A stretch of DNA of 64,000 nt from RGIG7111 sp036839975 (GTDB lineage: Bacteria; Bacillota; Clostridia; Peptostreptococcales; Anaerovoracaceae): positions 1 through 64,000 of the forward strand of contig DAISVU010000007.1 of the NCBI GenBank assembly GCA_036839975.1, given 5' to 3'. The notes beneath the pieces were generated by a model, which saw only the letters and a list, made by a program, of their open reading frames with translations, was not told the origin of the DNA and did not search any database. A program made the translations under genes and the position numbers. Of this stretch, positions 9,086 to 18,233 are shown piece after piece (within the stretch, counting starts at the first letter, position 1; every line of letters starts with the position of its first letter).

Positions 9086-9757
9086 ATGGTTCATATAGGA
9101 AACGACTGGGATGAAATCCTGGCTGATGAATTCAATAAAGAGTATTATCGTAATTTGCGAATATTCCTCAAAGAGGAATATTCAAAGCATACCGTGTATC
9201 CCGAAATGTATGATATCTTTAATGCATTCAAGCTCACGGCGTACAGCGATGTAAATGCGGTCATACTGGGACAGGATCCGTATCATGAGCCGTATCAGGC
9301 GCATGGACTTTGCTTTTCGGTACAGAAGGGAGTGCGGAAACCGCCGTCGCTTGTTAACATATTTAAGGAACTCGAGGCGGACATCGGAATCAGACAGCCT
9401 GATCACGGCTGCCTGACAGACTGGGCCGAAAGCGGAGTTCTGCTTCTAAATACGGTGCTCACCGTGAGGAAAGGAAATGCAAATTCCCATGAAGGCAGAG
9501 GATGGGAGATCTTTACCGATAAAATCATCAGCATTCTGAACGAAAGAGATGATCCTGTCGTGTTTATCCTTTGGGGAGCAAACGCACAGAAAAAGACGGA
9601 GCTCATAACAAACCCACAGCATCTGATCCTGAAGGGTGCGCACCCAAGCCCTCTGTCCGTGCACCGCGGATTTTGGGGAGGAAGATATTTTTCAAAGACC
9701 AACAGGTTTCTTATTCGTTACGGAAGGTATATAGACTGGACGATTTCAGACATGTAG
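9086..9757 (+). CDS. ung: Uracil-DNA glycosylase
   Basis: Removes uracil from DNA in base-excision repair. The 223-residue family-1 enzyme has the catalytic motif GQDPYH (62-67, water-activating Asp64) and the DNA-intercalation loop HPSPLSVHRGF. The N-terminal MVHIGNDW matches the family start, which supports ATG 9086 even though the upstream ribosome binding site is weak. It stands alone between ileS and lemA. Confidence 0.97.
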   Translation: MVHIGNDWDEILADEFNKEYYRNLRIFLKEEYSKHTVYPEMYDIFNAFKLTAYSDVNAVILGQDPYHEPYQAHGLCFSVQKGVRKPPSLVNIFKELEADIGIRQPDHGCLTDWAESGVLLLNTVLTVRKGNANSHEGRGWEIFTDKIISILNERDDPVVFILWGANAQKKTELITNPQHLILKGAHPSPLSVHRGFWGGRYFSKTNRFLIRYGRYIDWTISDM

Positions 9758-9872
9758 CGCTGTGCGGAAGGATGTTCAGGCGGTCTGTTATCTTAAGTTT
9801 TTGAGGCTGTAATGCGAAGACTGTAAATTCGCTAGGCATACAGGAGTTTTTTTTAGAGAACGGAGGTAAACA

Positions 9873-10439
9873 ATGTCAATATCAATGATCATTCTGATAG
9901 TGATAGCCATAATAGTATTGCTCATTATCATAATGTTCATCGGAGCGTACAACAGCTTTGTGAAGCTGAGAAACAATGTTGAAGAAGCGTTTGCGACGAT
10001 GGACGTTTATATGAAAAAGAGGTTCGACCTTATACCGAATCTGGTCGAGACCGTGAAGGGCTATGCCGCGCACGAGTCGGGCACGCTTGAAAAAGTCGTG
10101 CAGGCAAGGAACATGGCGCAGAGCGCTGCGACAATAGAAGACCGGATCGCGGGTGAGAATGCGCTGACCGGGACACTCAAGAGCCTGTTTGCAGTGGCTG
10201 AGAACTATCCTGATCTTAAAGCCAACCAGAACTTCATGGATCTTCAGGGGCAGCTTCAGAGAGTGGAGGAGGATATAGCAAACTCGAGAAAATACTACAA
10301 TGCTACAATAAAACAGTACAACACTAAGACTGAGACATTTCCGAGCAACATAATTGCAGGTATATTTCATTTTCAGAGGAAGCCTATGTTCGAAGTTGAG
10401 GCGGAGGAAGAAAGACAAAATGTTAAAGTACAGTTCTAA
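9873..10439 (+). CDS. lemA: LemA family protein
   Basis: A 188-residue protein with one N-terminal membrane helix (about 5-27, rich in Ile and Leu) and a cytoplasmic helical domain. The family signature is clear: YNSFVKLRNNVEEAF, DLIPNLVETVKGYAAHE and a C-terminal NIIAGIF-type stretch. LemA proteins are of unclear function and are often next to TPM or DUF2207 membrane proteins, as here. Start has GGAGG at 9862-9866. Its last 20 bases overlap the next gene, so the two are probably translated as a pair. Confidence 0.92.
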   Translation: MSISMIILIVIAIIVLLIIIMFIGAYNSFVKLRNNVEEAFATMDVYMKKRFDLIPNLVETVKGYAAHESGTLEKVVQARNMAQSAATIEDRIAGENALTGTLKSLFAVAENYPDLKANQNFMDLQGQLQRVEEDIANSRKYYNATIKQYNTKTETFPSNIIAGIFHFQRKPMFEVEAEEERQNVKVQF

Positions 10440-12384
10440 GAGATACATATGCGGAGCGTCGGTGATATTCATTTCGCTCATGCTGTGCTTCGCCATGCTG
10501 ATACCGGCACAGGTAAGCGCGGCGAGTATGGATACGAAGGCTTTTAACGTGGAAATGAAAGTCAGTGAGAATAACACTATAGATGTTAGTGAGACTATAA
10601 ATGTCACGTTCACAGGCGGCAAACACGGGATATACAGATATATTCCCCTGAAGGGAACTGTTTACATGAAAAAGGATGGGAAAATCCACGAAGTCGATAC
10701 GAAAATGAAAGTCAGCGATATCGATGTAGACGGCTATGAATATGAGACATACACCGAGAACGGAAATCAGGTGATTAAGATCGGCGATCCCGACCTTATG
10801 CTTACGGGTGATCAAAGCTACAGGATATCGTATAAGCTTACTGTATATGATGATGGATTCGATAAGTTCGATTATTTCTATTATAACGTGATACCGCAGG
10901 GCAGAGACGAGGATGATGTTCTCGGTTGGGAGACAGCGATCGACAGTGCAAATGTGACGATCGAGATGCCGAAAGCCTTTGATAAAAACGATCTCCAAGT
11001 ATATGTGGGGAAATATGGCGCAACGGTTGAAAGCACTCAAAAATACAGCTTTGAGCAGTCAGTGACAGGGAACATCATAAATATAAAAATAAATAAACCT
11101 CTCGAAAAAGGAGACGGTGTGACTGTTCAGCAGCTTTTGCCGGAGGGATATTTTGTGGATGTGAAGTCAACTTCCGGAGCGGGTCTGCTCTCCGTGATCG
11201 TATCAGCTGTAGCCGGAATACTGGCATTTGTACTGTTCTTAATGTACGGGCGTGATAAAAGGACTGTTGAGACTGTTGAATTCTATCCGCCGGAGGGAAT
11301 GACTTCGGCCGAGGTCGGATATGTAATAGACGGATATGCCGATGATGAGGATCTTGTATCACTGATCATATACTACGCCGACAAGGGATATCTTTCTATA
11401 GAAGAACAGGGTAAAGGCAGGCATAAATACTTCGTTTTGAATAAACTGAAAGATCTTCCGCCGGAAGCGAAAATGTATGAAAATATATTCTTCAATAACA
11501 TGTTTATGTGCGGTAACGGGCAGCAGGTCACAACAGATACATTAAAAGACTCGGAATTTTATTCGGACATCTGCATGGCAAAAAGTCAGCTGGAAAGCTA
11601 TTATAAGGATGATAAGAAGCAAAGGATATTTTCAGGTAAAAGCACGGCTCTGCGGCTTGTTTCGGGCATACTTATGATTGTGCCTATGCTTATAGCCGGA
11701 TTTATGGGAGCGAGAGAAGATCTTAACATGTCCACTATGTTTCTTATTGGGTCTCCGCTTCTGGGCTTTTTAGTATGCGGAGCCTGGGCTATAAAAACAT
11801 ACGACAGGAAAGAAGCTGTGAAGGCGTCAAAATATAGAGCGATGACGATATTTTCAAACCTTCTGACATTAATTTGTCTGCTTCTTTGTGCATGGTTTGT
11901 ATATGTATCCCTATCCGCGCTTGCCGCGGCAGTGGCGACAGTGATGTCTGTTTTGGCATATATAGCGACGCGCCAGATGCGCTCGAGGACAGCGTATGGA
12001 AATGAGATGCTCGGAAAATTGCTGGGCTTCAGAAACTTCATAAGGGTGTCTGAGGTGGACAGGCTGGAAGCACTGGTAGAGCAGGATCCGAAATACTTCT
12101 ACAGCATACTTCCTTATGCGTACGTGTTCGGCCTTTCGGATAAATGGGCGAAGAAATTTAAATCAATTGCGGTCGAACCGCCGAACTGGTTCTATGTCAG
12201 CGACTACTACGGTGCAGGAATGTTCAACACGGTCGTGTTCATGTCGATGCTGAATAATTGCACAAAGTCGTTTGCTGCAACTGTCAAAATACCGGACTCG
12301 GGCAGCGGCGGTTCTTCCGACTTCGGAGGCGGCGGCGGCTTCGGAGGCGGCGGCATGGGCGGCGGCGGAGGCGGCTCATGGTAG
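10420..12384 (+). CDS. DUF2207 membrane protein with glycine-rich tail
   Basis: A 654-residue protein with an N-terminal signal peptide (AMLIPAQVSA), an extracellular beta-rich DUF2207 domain (conserved NVTFTGGKHGIYRYIP), a TM helix near 265-285, a cytoplasmic part and two further TM helices around 420-510. The end is glycine-rich (FGGGGGFGGGG). The start ATG at 10420, inside the last codons of lemA with GAGGAAG upstream, is chosen over an earlier in-frame ATG at 10354 that lies inside lemA. The family role is unknown; pairing with LemA suggests a shared envelope function. Confidence 0.88.
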   Translation: MLKYSSKRYICGASVIFISLMLCFAMLIPAQVSAASMDTKAFNVEMKVSENNTIDVSETINVTFTGGKHGIYRYIPLKGTVYMKKDGKIHEVDTKMKVSDIDVDGYEYETYTENGNQVIKIGDPDLMLTGDQSYRISYKLTVYDDGFDKFDYFYYNVIPQGRDEDDVLGWETAIDSANVTIEMPKAFDKNDLQVYVGKYGATVESTQKYSFEQSVTGNIINIKINKPLEKGDGVTVQQLLPEGYFVDVKSTSGAGLLSVIVSAVAGILAFVLFLMYGRDKRTVETVEFYPPEGMTSAEVGYVIDGYADDEDLVSLIIYYADKGYLSIEEQGKGRHKYFVLNKLKDLPPEAKMYENIFFNNMFMCGNGQQVTTDTLKDSEFYSDICMAKSQLESYYKDDKKQRIFSGKSTALRLVSGILMIVPMLIAGFMGAREDLNMSTMFLIGSPLLGFLVCGAWAIKTYDRKEAVKASKYRAMTIFSNLLTLICLLLCAWFVYVSLSALAAAVATVMSVLAYIATRQMRSRTAYGNEMLGKLLGFRNFIRVSEVDRLEALVEQDPKYFYSILPYAYVFGLSDKWAKKFKSIAVEPPNWFYVSDYYGAGMFNTVVFMSMLNNCTKSFAATVKIPDSGSGGSSDFGGGGGFGGGGMGGGGGGSW

Positions 12385-12493
12385 CATTATAAAAAATGTG
12401 GCTGTGAAAATCCGGTTATAAAAGTTTGTCGGATATTGCGGCGCTGAGATACAGATCAGTACATATCCATATATTTCGTAAAACAGGCAAGGG

Positions 12494-12538
12494 GGGGGTA
12501 TTCGAAGAATGCCCCCGTATGTTTTGCAAAGCGGGGGC
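12494..12538 (+). promoter_or_regulatory. Two mutually exclusive hairpins ahead of a lipoprotein gene
   Basis: GGGGGTATTC (12494-12503) pairs fully with GAATGCCCCC (12507-12516) around a GAA loop. The same CCCCC stretch can instead pair as GCCCCCG (12511-12517) with CGGGGGC (12532-12538). Two competing stems sharing one strand resemble an attenuator or riboswitch switch; an 8-G run at 12491-12498 is also present. The gap 12385-12661 holds no gene. Confidence 0.45.
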
Positions 12539-12661
12539 AGTTTGATTGTATTGATCAGGCTTAGACGTTTTACAGTTTTGTATATGGCTAATATATCTGA
12601 ACATATTATTATGTAAGGATCGAGAGACTTGTATGAGCGTTGACAGCAAGGGAGAGGGCAC

Positions 12662-13111
12662 ATGAAAATTTATTTTAATATTATTACGGCTGCATGTATT
12701 GCGTTTTTGATCGCATTTTCATTTGCGGGATGCGGGAGATCGGATGATTCACAAGGCGGTATTGAAATACATGACATAGCGGGAAGCTGGACACTTACTT
12801 CATTTCGAGTGGGCGACAGGGAATATGATATGAAAGAATATTTTGATAAATACGGTGTCAATAGCAGGGATTATGAGATGAAATTCACATTCAAAGAGGA
12901 CGGGACTGTGACGGGCAAAATTTTTAAAACGAAGATCGACGGAACGTATGAACTCGAAGGCAGTGCGGTCAAGATAAAGTATGGCGCAAGGTCAAAGAAA
13001 CTTGCAGGCAGGGAAGGGAAATATACTTATGATAAAAAGGCCGGCGAACTGACAGCGGAAAATATCGACAGGACGGCAACGGTAGTAATGACGCATATGA
13101 AAGACCGGTGA
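12662..13111 (+). CDS. Small lipoprotein with lipocalin-like domain
   Basis: A 149-residue secreted lipoprotein: a hydrophobic signal sequence ends in FSFAGC, whose cysteine (residue 24) would be lipidated. The mature part (GSWTLTSFRVGD, then EMKFTFKEDGTVTGK and DGTYELEGSAVKIKY) has the repeating beta-strand pattern of lipocalin-like DUF families. The ligand is unknown. The start has GGGAGAGG upstream. It appears to be transcribed on its own behind the switch-like hairpins. Confidence 0.7.
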   Translation: MKIYFNIITAACIAFLIAFSFAGCGRSDDSQGGIEIHDIAGSWTLTSFRVGDREYDMKEYFDKYGVNSRDYEMKFTFKEDGTVTGKIFKTKIDGTYELEGSAVKIKYGARSKKLAGREGKYTYDKKAGELTAENIDRTATVVMTHMKDR

Positions 13112-13144
13112 AATGAAGTGATAATTAAAAACAGCGGTATAGAG

Positions 13145-13175
13145 ATCAGATAAAAACTGAAAGCATTTATCTGAT
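13145..13175. repeat. 10-bp inverted repeat, possible weak terminator
   Basis: ATCAGATAAA (13145-13154) and TTTATCTGAT (13166-13175) form a perfect stem after the lipoprotein gene; no strong T tail follows. Confidence 0.45.
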
Positions 13176-13208
13176 TCGGCATGCAGGGAAAACAGGCTGA
13201 AAAAGGTG

Positions 13209-13237
13209 TTGAAACAATAGAATGCATATAGTATAAT
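13209..13237 (+). promoter_or_regulatory. Promoter of rpsB-tsf
   Basis: TTGAAA (13209-13214), a 17-base spacer and a perfect TATAAT (13232-13237). It leaves a long leader of about 175 bases before rpsB, possibly used for feedback control by ribosomal protein S2; no conserved structure was recognised. Confidence 0.8.
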
Positions 13238-13420
13238 GATTGTCGGTCTGGCACAGGGCAGGACCGTATTTATAGATCACACACACCTGATTGCTTCAGC
13301 ATTTGGTGCCGTCTTTTCCGGCAGCTGTTATCGGCAGATCGCGCGGAAATATGTTGCAGTGAACAGACGGTTGATGCGAAGAATGGCTCAGGTGGAGGTA
13401 AAACCAGGAGGAAAAAGAAT

Positions 13421-14260
13421 ATGTCAGTAGTATCTATGAAACAGCTGTTGGAAGCCGGTGTCCATTTCGGTCACCAGACAAGAAGATGGAACCCTAAGAT
13501 GGCTCCATATATCTTTACAGAAAGAAACGGTATATATATCGTAGACCTTCAGAAAACTGTAAAAATGATTGATAATGCCTATGCATTCATGAAAGAAGTT
13601 GCAGAAAGCGGTAAACCCATACTCTTCGTAGGAACAAAGAAACAGGCGCAGGCGGCTGTATACGATGAGGCAAAGCGCTGCGGAGAATACTATGTAAACC
13701 AGAGATGGCTGGGCGGCATGCTCACTAACTACAAAACTATTTCCAACAGCATAAAAAAACTTAATCACATAAGAGAGATGGAAGAAGACGGAACGTTTGA
13801 AAAGCTTTCGAAAAAAGAAGTTATAAAGTTCAATCTTGAGGCGGACAAACTGGAAAAGTTCCTTGGCGGAATCAAGGATATGAAAGGTATGCCGGGCGCA
13901 ATATTTGTGGTTGACCCGAAGAAAGAAAAGATCGCAGTAAGGGAAGCGAGGATTCTCGCCATTCCTATAGTCGGCATTGTGGATACTAACTGTGACCCGG
14001 ATGACGTGGACTACGTGATCCCGGCCAATGATGATGCAATAAGAGCGGTAAAGCTCATAGCAGGGACTATGGCGGATGCAGTGCTTGAAGCTAAACAGGG
14101 TGAAAGCTTTGATGAAGGCGAGGAATCGACAGCAGATGCTCAGATAGAAGCTGAAGAGGCAGCTGCAGATAAAGAGACTACTGAGGAAGATGCGGCAGAA
14201 GACGATGCGCAGGTATCTGAAGCAGCAGAAGATAATACGTCAGAACAGCCTGACGCTTAG
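13421..14260 (+). CDS. rpsB: 30S ribosomal protein S2
   Basis: A 279-residue S2 with conserved motifs (GVHFGHQTRRWNPKM, FVGTKKQAQ, QRWLGGMLTN). S2 is a late-assembling 30S protein. The last 45 or so residues are an acidic Glu/Asp/Ala extension not found in all S2 proteins. The start is followed by the classic rpsB-tsf order; the ribosome binding site AGGAGG is just upstream. Confidence 0.98.
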   Translation: MSVVSMKQLLEAGVHFGHQTRRWNPKMAPYIFTERNGIYIVDLQKTVKMIDNAYAFMKEVAESGKPILFVGTKKQAQAAVYDEAKRCGEYYVNQRWLGGMLTNYKTISNSIKKLNHIREMEEDGTFEKLSKKEVIKFNLEADKLEKFLGGIKDMKGMPGAIFVVDPKKEKIAVREARILAIPIVGIVDTNCDPDDVDYVIPANDDAIRAVKLIAGTMADAVLEAKQGESFDEGEESTADAQIEAEEAAADKETTEEDAAEDDAQVSEAAEDNTSEQPDA

Positions 14261-14358
14261 AGTGATATGTGCGACGTGTTATGAAAATGTGTAATTCGGC
14301 CGCAATCATGAAATTGAAATAACATTGTGGGAATGATAAAGAATAAGGAGTGATAAAT

Positions 14359-15273
14359 ATGGCGGTAACAGTATCAATGGTAAAGGAACTGCGCGGAAAT
14401 ACCGGTGCAGGTATGATGGACTGTAAAAATGCACTGGTTGAAGCAGACGGAGATATGGATAAGGCTATCGAGCTGCTCAGAGAAAAGGGACTTTCAAAGG
14501 CAGCTAAGAAAGCTGACAGAATCGCGGCGATGGGTCTTGTAAGGACAGCGTTTGCAGCGGATGGAAGTGCAGCAGCTATCGTGGAAGTGAATTCAGAGAC
14601 GGATTTTGTTGCAAAGAATGATGAATTCATCACATTTGTTGAGGATATCGCAAAGCTTGCTCTGGAGTCAGATGCCGCTGACATGACGGCGTTCATGGCG
14701 CTTCCGCTCGGAGCAGGCACAGTGCAGTATGCGCTTAACGATAAGATAGCGACTATAGGCGAAAACATGAATATAAGAAGATTTAAGAAGTTTAACGATC
14801 CGGGGACTGTGTATACGGGATATATTCACGGAAACGGAGCTATCGGCGTTATCGTAGGATTGAAGACCGATGCGAGCGCAGATGAGATAGAAATAATAGG
14901 CAAGGATGTCGCTATGCAGGTTGCATCCATGAGTCCTAAATTTTTAAATGAGGATGAAGTGGATCAGGACTGGCTTGAACATGAAAAAGAAATAGCAAAA
15001 CAGCAGCTGTTAAATGAAGGCAAACCTGAGAAACTGCTTGAGAAAATAATCCCGGGCAAAGTAAAGGCTATACTTAAGGAAGTCTGCCTGGTGGATCAGA
15101 AATTTGTAAAAGACAGTGATGTCACAGTCGGTAAGTATGTCGAGAACGCTGCAAAGGATCTTGGCAGAGATATGCAGATCGCATCAATGATTCGCTATGA
15201 GGTAGGCGAAGGGATCGAAAAGAAAGAAGAAGATTTCGCGGCAGAAGTAGCAGCACAGATGGCCAACAAGTAA
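14359..15273 (+). CDS. tsf: Elongation factor Ts
   Basis: The guanine-nucleotide exchange factor for EF-Tu. The 304-residue protein has the N-terminal UBA-like part (VKELRGNTGAGMMDCKNAL), the EF-Tu contact (NSETDFVAKND) and both core subdomains. ATG 14359 is preferred over an upstream in-frame GTG at 14350, because AAGGAG lies at 14345-14350 and would overlap that GTG. It is cotranscribed with rpsB and ends at a strong terminator. Confidence 0.97.
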   Translation: MAVTVSMVKELRGNTGAGMMDCKNALVEADGDMDKAIELLREKGLSKAAKKADRIAAMGLVRTAFAADGSAAAIVEVNSETDFVAKNDEFITFVEDIAKLALESDAADMTAFMALPLGAGTVQYALNDKIATIGENMNIRRFKKFNDPGTVYTGYIHGNGAIGVIVGLKTDASADEIEIIGKDVAMQVASMSPKFLNEDEVDQDWLEHEKEIAKQQLLNEGKPEKLLEKIIPGKVKAILKEVCLVDQKFVKDSDVTVGKYVENAAKDLGRDMQIASMIRYEVGEGIEKKEEDFAAEVAAQMANK

Positions 15274-15313
15274 GCTCTGTAAACCTTGAAAATTCTATAG
15301 GATTTGATGAAAG

Positions 15314-15359
15314 ATCCCCTGGAAATGCTGCGCATTTCATCCATGCTCAGGGGATTTTT
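15314..15359 (+). terminator. Terminator of rpsB-tsf
   Basis: ATCCCCTG (15314-15321) pairs with CAGGGGAT (15348-15355), followed by five T's. A second hairpin (GAAATGC/GCATTTC) is nested in the loop. Confidence 0.88.
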
Positions 15360-15500
15360 GTGTTTAGAGGAAACTATCACATATAAAATTGCGACTCCAC
15401 CGTGCGGAAAGCTGAAGCGGGTGTAAAAACCTCAGAACGGGTTGCGCAGAGAGGTTTTATAATACAGAACATGGCGTGCAAATAACTTTTGCGTGCCGCG

Positions 15501-15529
15501 TTTACTTTATGAATCACTTTGGATATAAT
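15501..15529 (+). promoter_or_regulatory. Promoter of the nitroreductase gene
   Basis: TTTACT (15501-15506), 17 bases, and a perfect TATAAT (15524-15529), about 120 bases ahead of the nitroreductase start. The gap 15360-15648 has no gene. Confidence 0.6.
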
Positions 15530-15648
15530 AAGCATATACAGATAAAATTTCTGCCGCGCACGCATTCTGTGTGACATGTGATGCACTATGCTGCACGGTA
15601 CGGTCCGGAAAAAAGCATATATATGCACGATAATACGAGGAGGGACAT

Positions 15649-16191
15649 ATGAACGGAACAGACTTGCTTACAACGAGAAGAAGTGTTAGAAAGTTTAAAG
15701 ATCAGGCGGTTACGGCGGAAGACATCAAAGGTATCATTGAGATAGCAAAGTACGCACCGAGTTGGAAGAACACTCAGACGCCGAGATATATTGCAGTTTT
15801 AGATGATGATATGAAAAAGCAGGTAGCAAGTGACTGCGTGCTCGGTTTTGAAAGCAATCAGAAAACAATAAGTGCTGCACCGGCTTTGATAGTGGTTACT
15901 ACAATAGACGGAAGATCCGGATATGAAAAGGATGGAACACCAACCACTTCAAAAGGCACGCATTGGCAGTCATTTGATGCAGGCATTGCAACGCAGACAT
16001 TTTGTCTGGCTGCATGGGAAAAAGGTTTTGGCACAGTTGTAATGGGTATATTCGATGAACAGAAAGTGATAAATGTCATAAGAGCAGTTGAAGGCAGATC
16101 GGTATCGGCGCTTATCGCGCTCGGAGTTCCGGATGAGGAACCGAAAGCACCTAAGCGTAAGGGAATAGATGACCTGCTGACAGTTAAGTAG
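15649..16191 (+). CDS. Nitroreductase family protein
   Basis: A 180-residue FMN-dependent oxidoreductase. RRSVRKFKDQ near the N-terminus and WKNTQTPR are the FMN-phosphate-binding pattern; a second conserved part is GIATQTFCLAAWEKGFGTV. These flavoproteins reduce nitro compounds or quinones with NAD(P)H; the physiological substrate here is unknown. The start has GGAGG at 15640-15644. Monocistronic, followed by a bidirectional terminator. Confidence 0.9.
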   Translation: MNGTDLLTTRRSVRKFKDQAVTAEDIKGIIEIAKYAPSWKNTQTPRYIAVLDDDMKKQVASDCVLGFESNQKTISAAPALIVVTTIDGRSGYEKDGTPTTSKGTHWQSFDAGIATQTFCLAAWEKGFGTVVMGIFDEQKVINVIRAVEGRSVSALIALGVPDEEPKAPKRKGIDDLLTVK

Positions 16192-16240
16192 ACTGCATTA
16201 AAGCAGCATACAGCAGAACGATCTGAACAGATAAGCAAAG

Positions 16241-16275
16241 GACCCGGAAGAATTTATTCCGGGTCTTAAAATTTA
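16241..16275. terminator. Bidirectional terminator
   Basis: GACCCGGAA (16241-16249) pairs with TTCCGGGTC (16257-16265). TTAAAATTT follows on the plus strand, and T-rich sequence also follows on the minus strand, so it can end both the nitroreductase gene and the converging transporter operon. Confidence 0.8.
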
Positions 16276-16362
16276 ATTTGATTGTTTCATTGTCCAGTAC
16301 GATCGCATTTTATCATGCATGTGAAGGGACTGTCTTTATGGGGTCGTAAAGCTGCGCTTGGT

Positions 16363-16491
16363 TCAGTCATGAATCTCGTGTTCATCTTCTTCTTTCTTTG
16401 CATGTCTGATAGCGATAGTGCAGCTTATTATGAAACCGCCCCAGAGGAGTCCGCAACCGATGATCATCATTATTATAGCATCAGCACTCAT
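16363..16491 (-). CDS. metS: MetS-like small subunit of an NSS transporter
   Basis: A 42-residue single-TM protein, MSADAIIMMIIGCGLLWGGF then IISCTIAIRHAKKEEDEHE with a charged cytoplasmic tail. It begins one base after the stop of the large transporter gene, with AAAGGTGG upstream. A short one-helix protein immediately downstream of an NSS-family transporter is the known MetP-MetS arrangement, in which the small subunit is needed for activity. The identification is by size, membrane pattern and position. Confidence 0.8.
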   Translation of the reverse strand: MSADAIIMMIIGCGLLWGGFIISCTIAIRHAKKEEDEHEIHD

Positions 16492-16492
16492 A

Positions 16493-18004
16493 TCAAACCA
16501 CCTTTTCCGGGAGTCCATACAGGTTATTGTAACCTTCGTATCCCTTTGCTTTTGTAAATACGATTGTGATTATTAATACAATCGCGAGTGATCCCCAGCC
16601 GAACAGACCAACGTCCAGTGATGAATAAGGAGGGTCTCCGTAGCCTTTGGTTATAAATTGGTATGTGTTTAAAACCGCCATAATTCCAAGAAGCGTGATT
16701 GTGATTATTTTAAGACTGTATGTCCACCATTTGCCTACACTGAAGTTTGAATATTCGTTTGCCATCTGTCTGAATCGTTCAGGTTTACAGAACCACATAA
16801 GCAGTATAAGCTCAAGAATTCCCGAGAATGCAAGGCCTACATTATTTACGAATGCATCGAGTATATCGAGTATGCTGAGGCCTCCGCCGGTAATGAAGAA
16901 TATGCTGAGCAGAAACGACGGTATGAGCACCAGCGTAACGGCTCTGCTGTGTGATGATATCCTGAACTTGCCCTGTATGCCGGTTATAACGACTTCTGAT
17001 ATCGATATAAGCGATGTTATGCCGGCTACGAAGAGAGCGCCGAAGAAGCATACGCCTATCAGGCTGTTCATAGCCGGGAGAGTGCTTATGGCTTTCGGGA
17101 ATACCATAAATGCGAGACCTACACCCTGCTTTGCAATATCAGCAACCTGTACTCCCTGTTCCATAGCCATAAAGCCCATGATGCTGAATATTCCGATACC
17201 TGCAAAAAGTTCAAAGCCGTGGTTTGCTGTAGCAGTTATGAATGCGGAGTTTACAACGTCCGTTTCTTTCGGCAGATAACTCGAATATGAGATCATTATG
17301 CCGAAGGCAATAGACAGACTGTAGAATATTTGCCCATATGCGGCGATCCATACTTTTGCCTTGCCGAGCGCAGTCCAGTCAGGTTTGAACATGTACTGAA
17401 GGCCATCTGTTGCACCTGACAGTGTGAGTCCCCGTATAACGAGTACAAGTGTAAATCCTATGAGTATAGGCAATCCTATGCGACAGATTTTTTCAATGCC
17501 CTTGCTTATGCCCCTGTACATGACAAAAGCGGTTATGCCCCACACTGCGAGGAAAGGAATTATCAGGTTTGTGCGTATTCCGCCGAGCTCGTGTGCGCTG
17601 GCTGTCATACCGAGGAAATCCTTCACAAAGAATGTAGTCGGATCTGCTCCCCAGCCCTGATTGAATGAATATACAACATAGCACAGTGTCCATACAACTA
17701 TGGCGAAATAGTAGATCAGGATCATAAAAGATATGCCCACCTGAAGCCATCCCAGCCATTCAAATTTTTTGTTTATCCTTGCTAGAGCAGCGGGAGCTCC
17801 ATCACGGTAGTTCTTGCCGATGGTATACTCCAGGATCAGAATCGGGATACCGGCTGTTAAGATCGCGAATAAGTAAGGCAGCAAAAATGCGCCGCCCCCA
17901 TTGGATGCGGCCACATATGGAAATCTCCATAAATTTCCAAGTCCTACGGCTGAGCCGATAGCAGCCATCAGAAAGCCTACTTTAGAATTCCATTTGTCAT
18001 TCAT
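16493..18004 (-). CDS. Sodium-dependent transporter, NSS family
   Basis: A 503-residue, about 11-12 TM member of the neurotransmitter:sodium symporter family (LeuT/MhsT/MetP). It opens with the conserved WNSKVGFLMAAIGSAVGLGNLWRFPY, where the GSAVGLGN part forms the sodium and substrate sites of TM1; TM6 has YGQIFYSLSIAFG. Likely imports amino acids with Na+; substrate not determinable, but the small partner suggests methionine or alanine-type MetPS systems. Start has AAAGGAG upstream. The operon is this gene plus the MetS-like gene. Confidence 0.92.
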   Translation of the reverse strand: MNDKWNSKVGFLMAAIGSAVGLGNLWRFPYVAASNGGGAFLLPYLFAILTAGIPILILEYTIGKNYRDGAPAALARINKKFEWLGWLQVGISFMILIYYFAIVVWTLCYVVYSFNQGWGADPTTFFVKDFLGMTASAHELGGIRTNLIIPFLAVWGITAFVMYRGISKGIEKICRIGLPILIGFTLVLVIRGLTLSGATDGLQYMFKPDWTALGKAKVWIAAYGQIFYSLSIAFGIMISYSSYLPKETDVVNSAFITATANHGFELFAGIGIFSIMGFMAMEQGVQVADIAKQGVGLAFMVFPKAISTLPAMNSLIGVCFFGALFVAGITSLISISEVVITGIQGKFRISSHSRAVTLVLIPSFLLSIFFITGGGLSILDILDAFVNNVGLAFSGILELILLMWFCKPERFRQMANEYSNFSVGKWWTYSLKIITITLLGIMAVLNTYQFITKGYGDPPYSSLDVGLFGWGSLAIVLIITIVFTKAKGYEGYNNLYGLPEKVV

Positions 18005-18092
18005 ATAATTTCTCCTTTTAAATTTAAAGCACGAATATTATCTTACTTTATAAAAAGCGTTTCGTAAAGGGGGAAAAGATATTCCTGAAATA

Positions 18093-18108
18093 ATTGTAAT
18101 ATTACAAT
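18093..18108. promoter_or_regulatory. 16-bp perfect palindrome between divergent genes
   Basis: ATTGTAATATTACAAT lies between the divergent NSS-transporter and mscL genes, 25 bases upstream of the mscL -35 box. A perfect dyad in a shared promoter region is a good candidate repressor or activator site; the regulator is unknown. Confidence 0.5.
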
Positions 18109-18133
18109 AGAAACACGTTGAAATAAAAGTTTC

Positions 18134-18162
18134 TTTACATTCTGCAGGCAGTTGTATATAAT
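18134..18162 (+). promoter_or_regulatory. Promoter of mscL
   Basis: TTTACA (18134-18139), 17 bases, TATAAT (18157-18162). The transcript would begin near 18169, which excludes the in-frame ATG at 18165 as the start of mscL. Confidence 0.8.
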
Positions 18163-18233
18163 GTGTGCTGAAATCGAGTATAGGGACAGTCATTATTTTT
18201 TTATGCAAATATTATATCAGGAGGGAATGGAGA

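Noticed and set aside
8947..9115. Short frame overlapping the ung start
   Set aside because: It has no recognisable features and would overlap the well-supported ung start.
16282..16557. 91-residue plus-strand frame
   Set aside because: It is antisense to the MetS-like gene and the end of the NSS transporter, both better supported.
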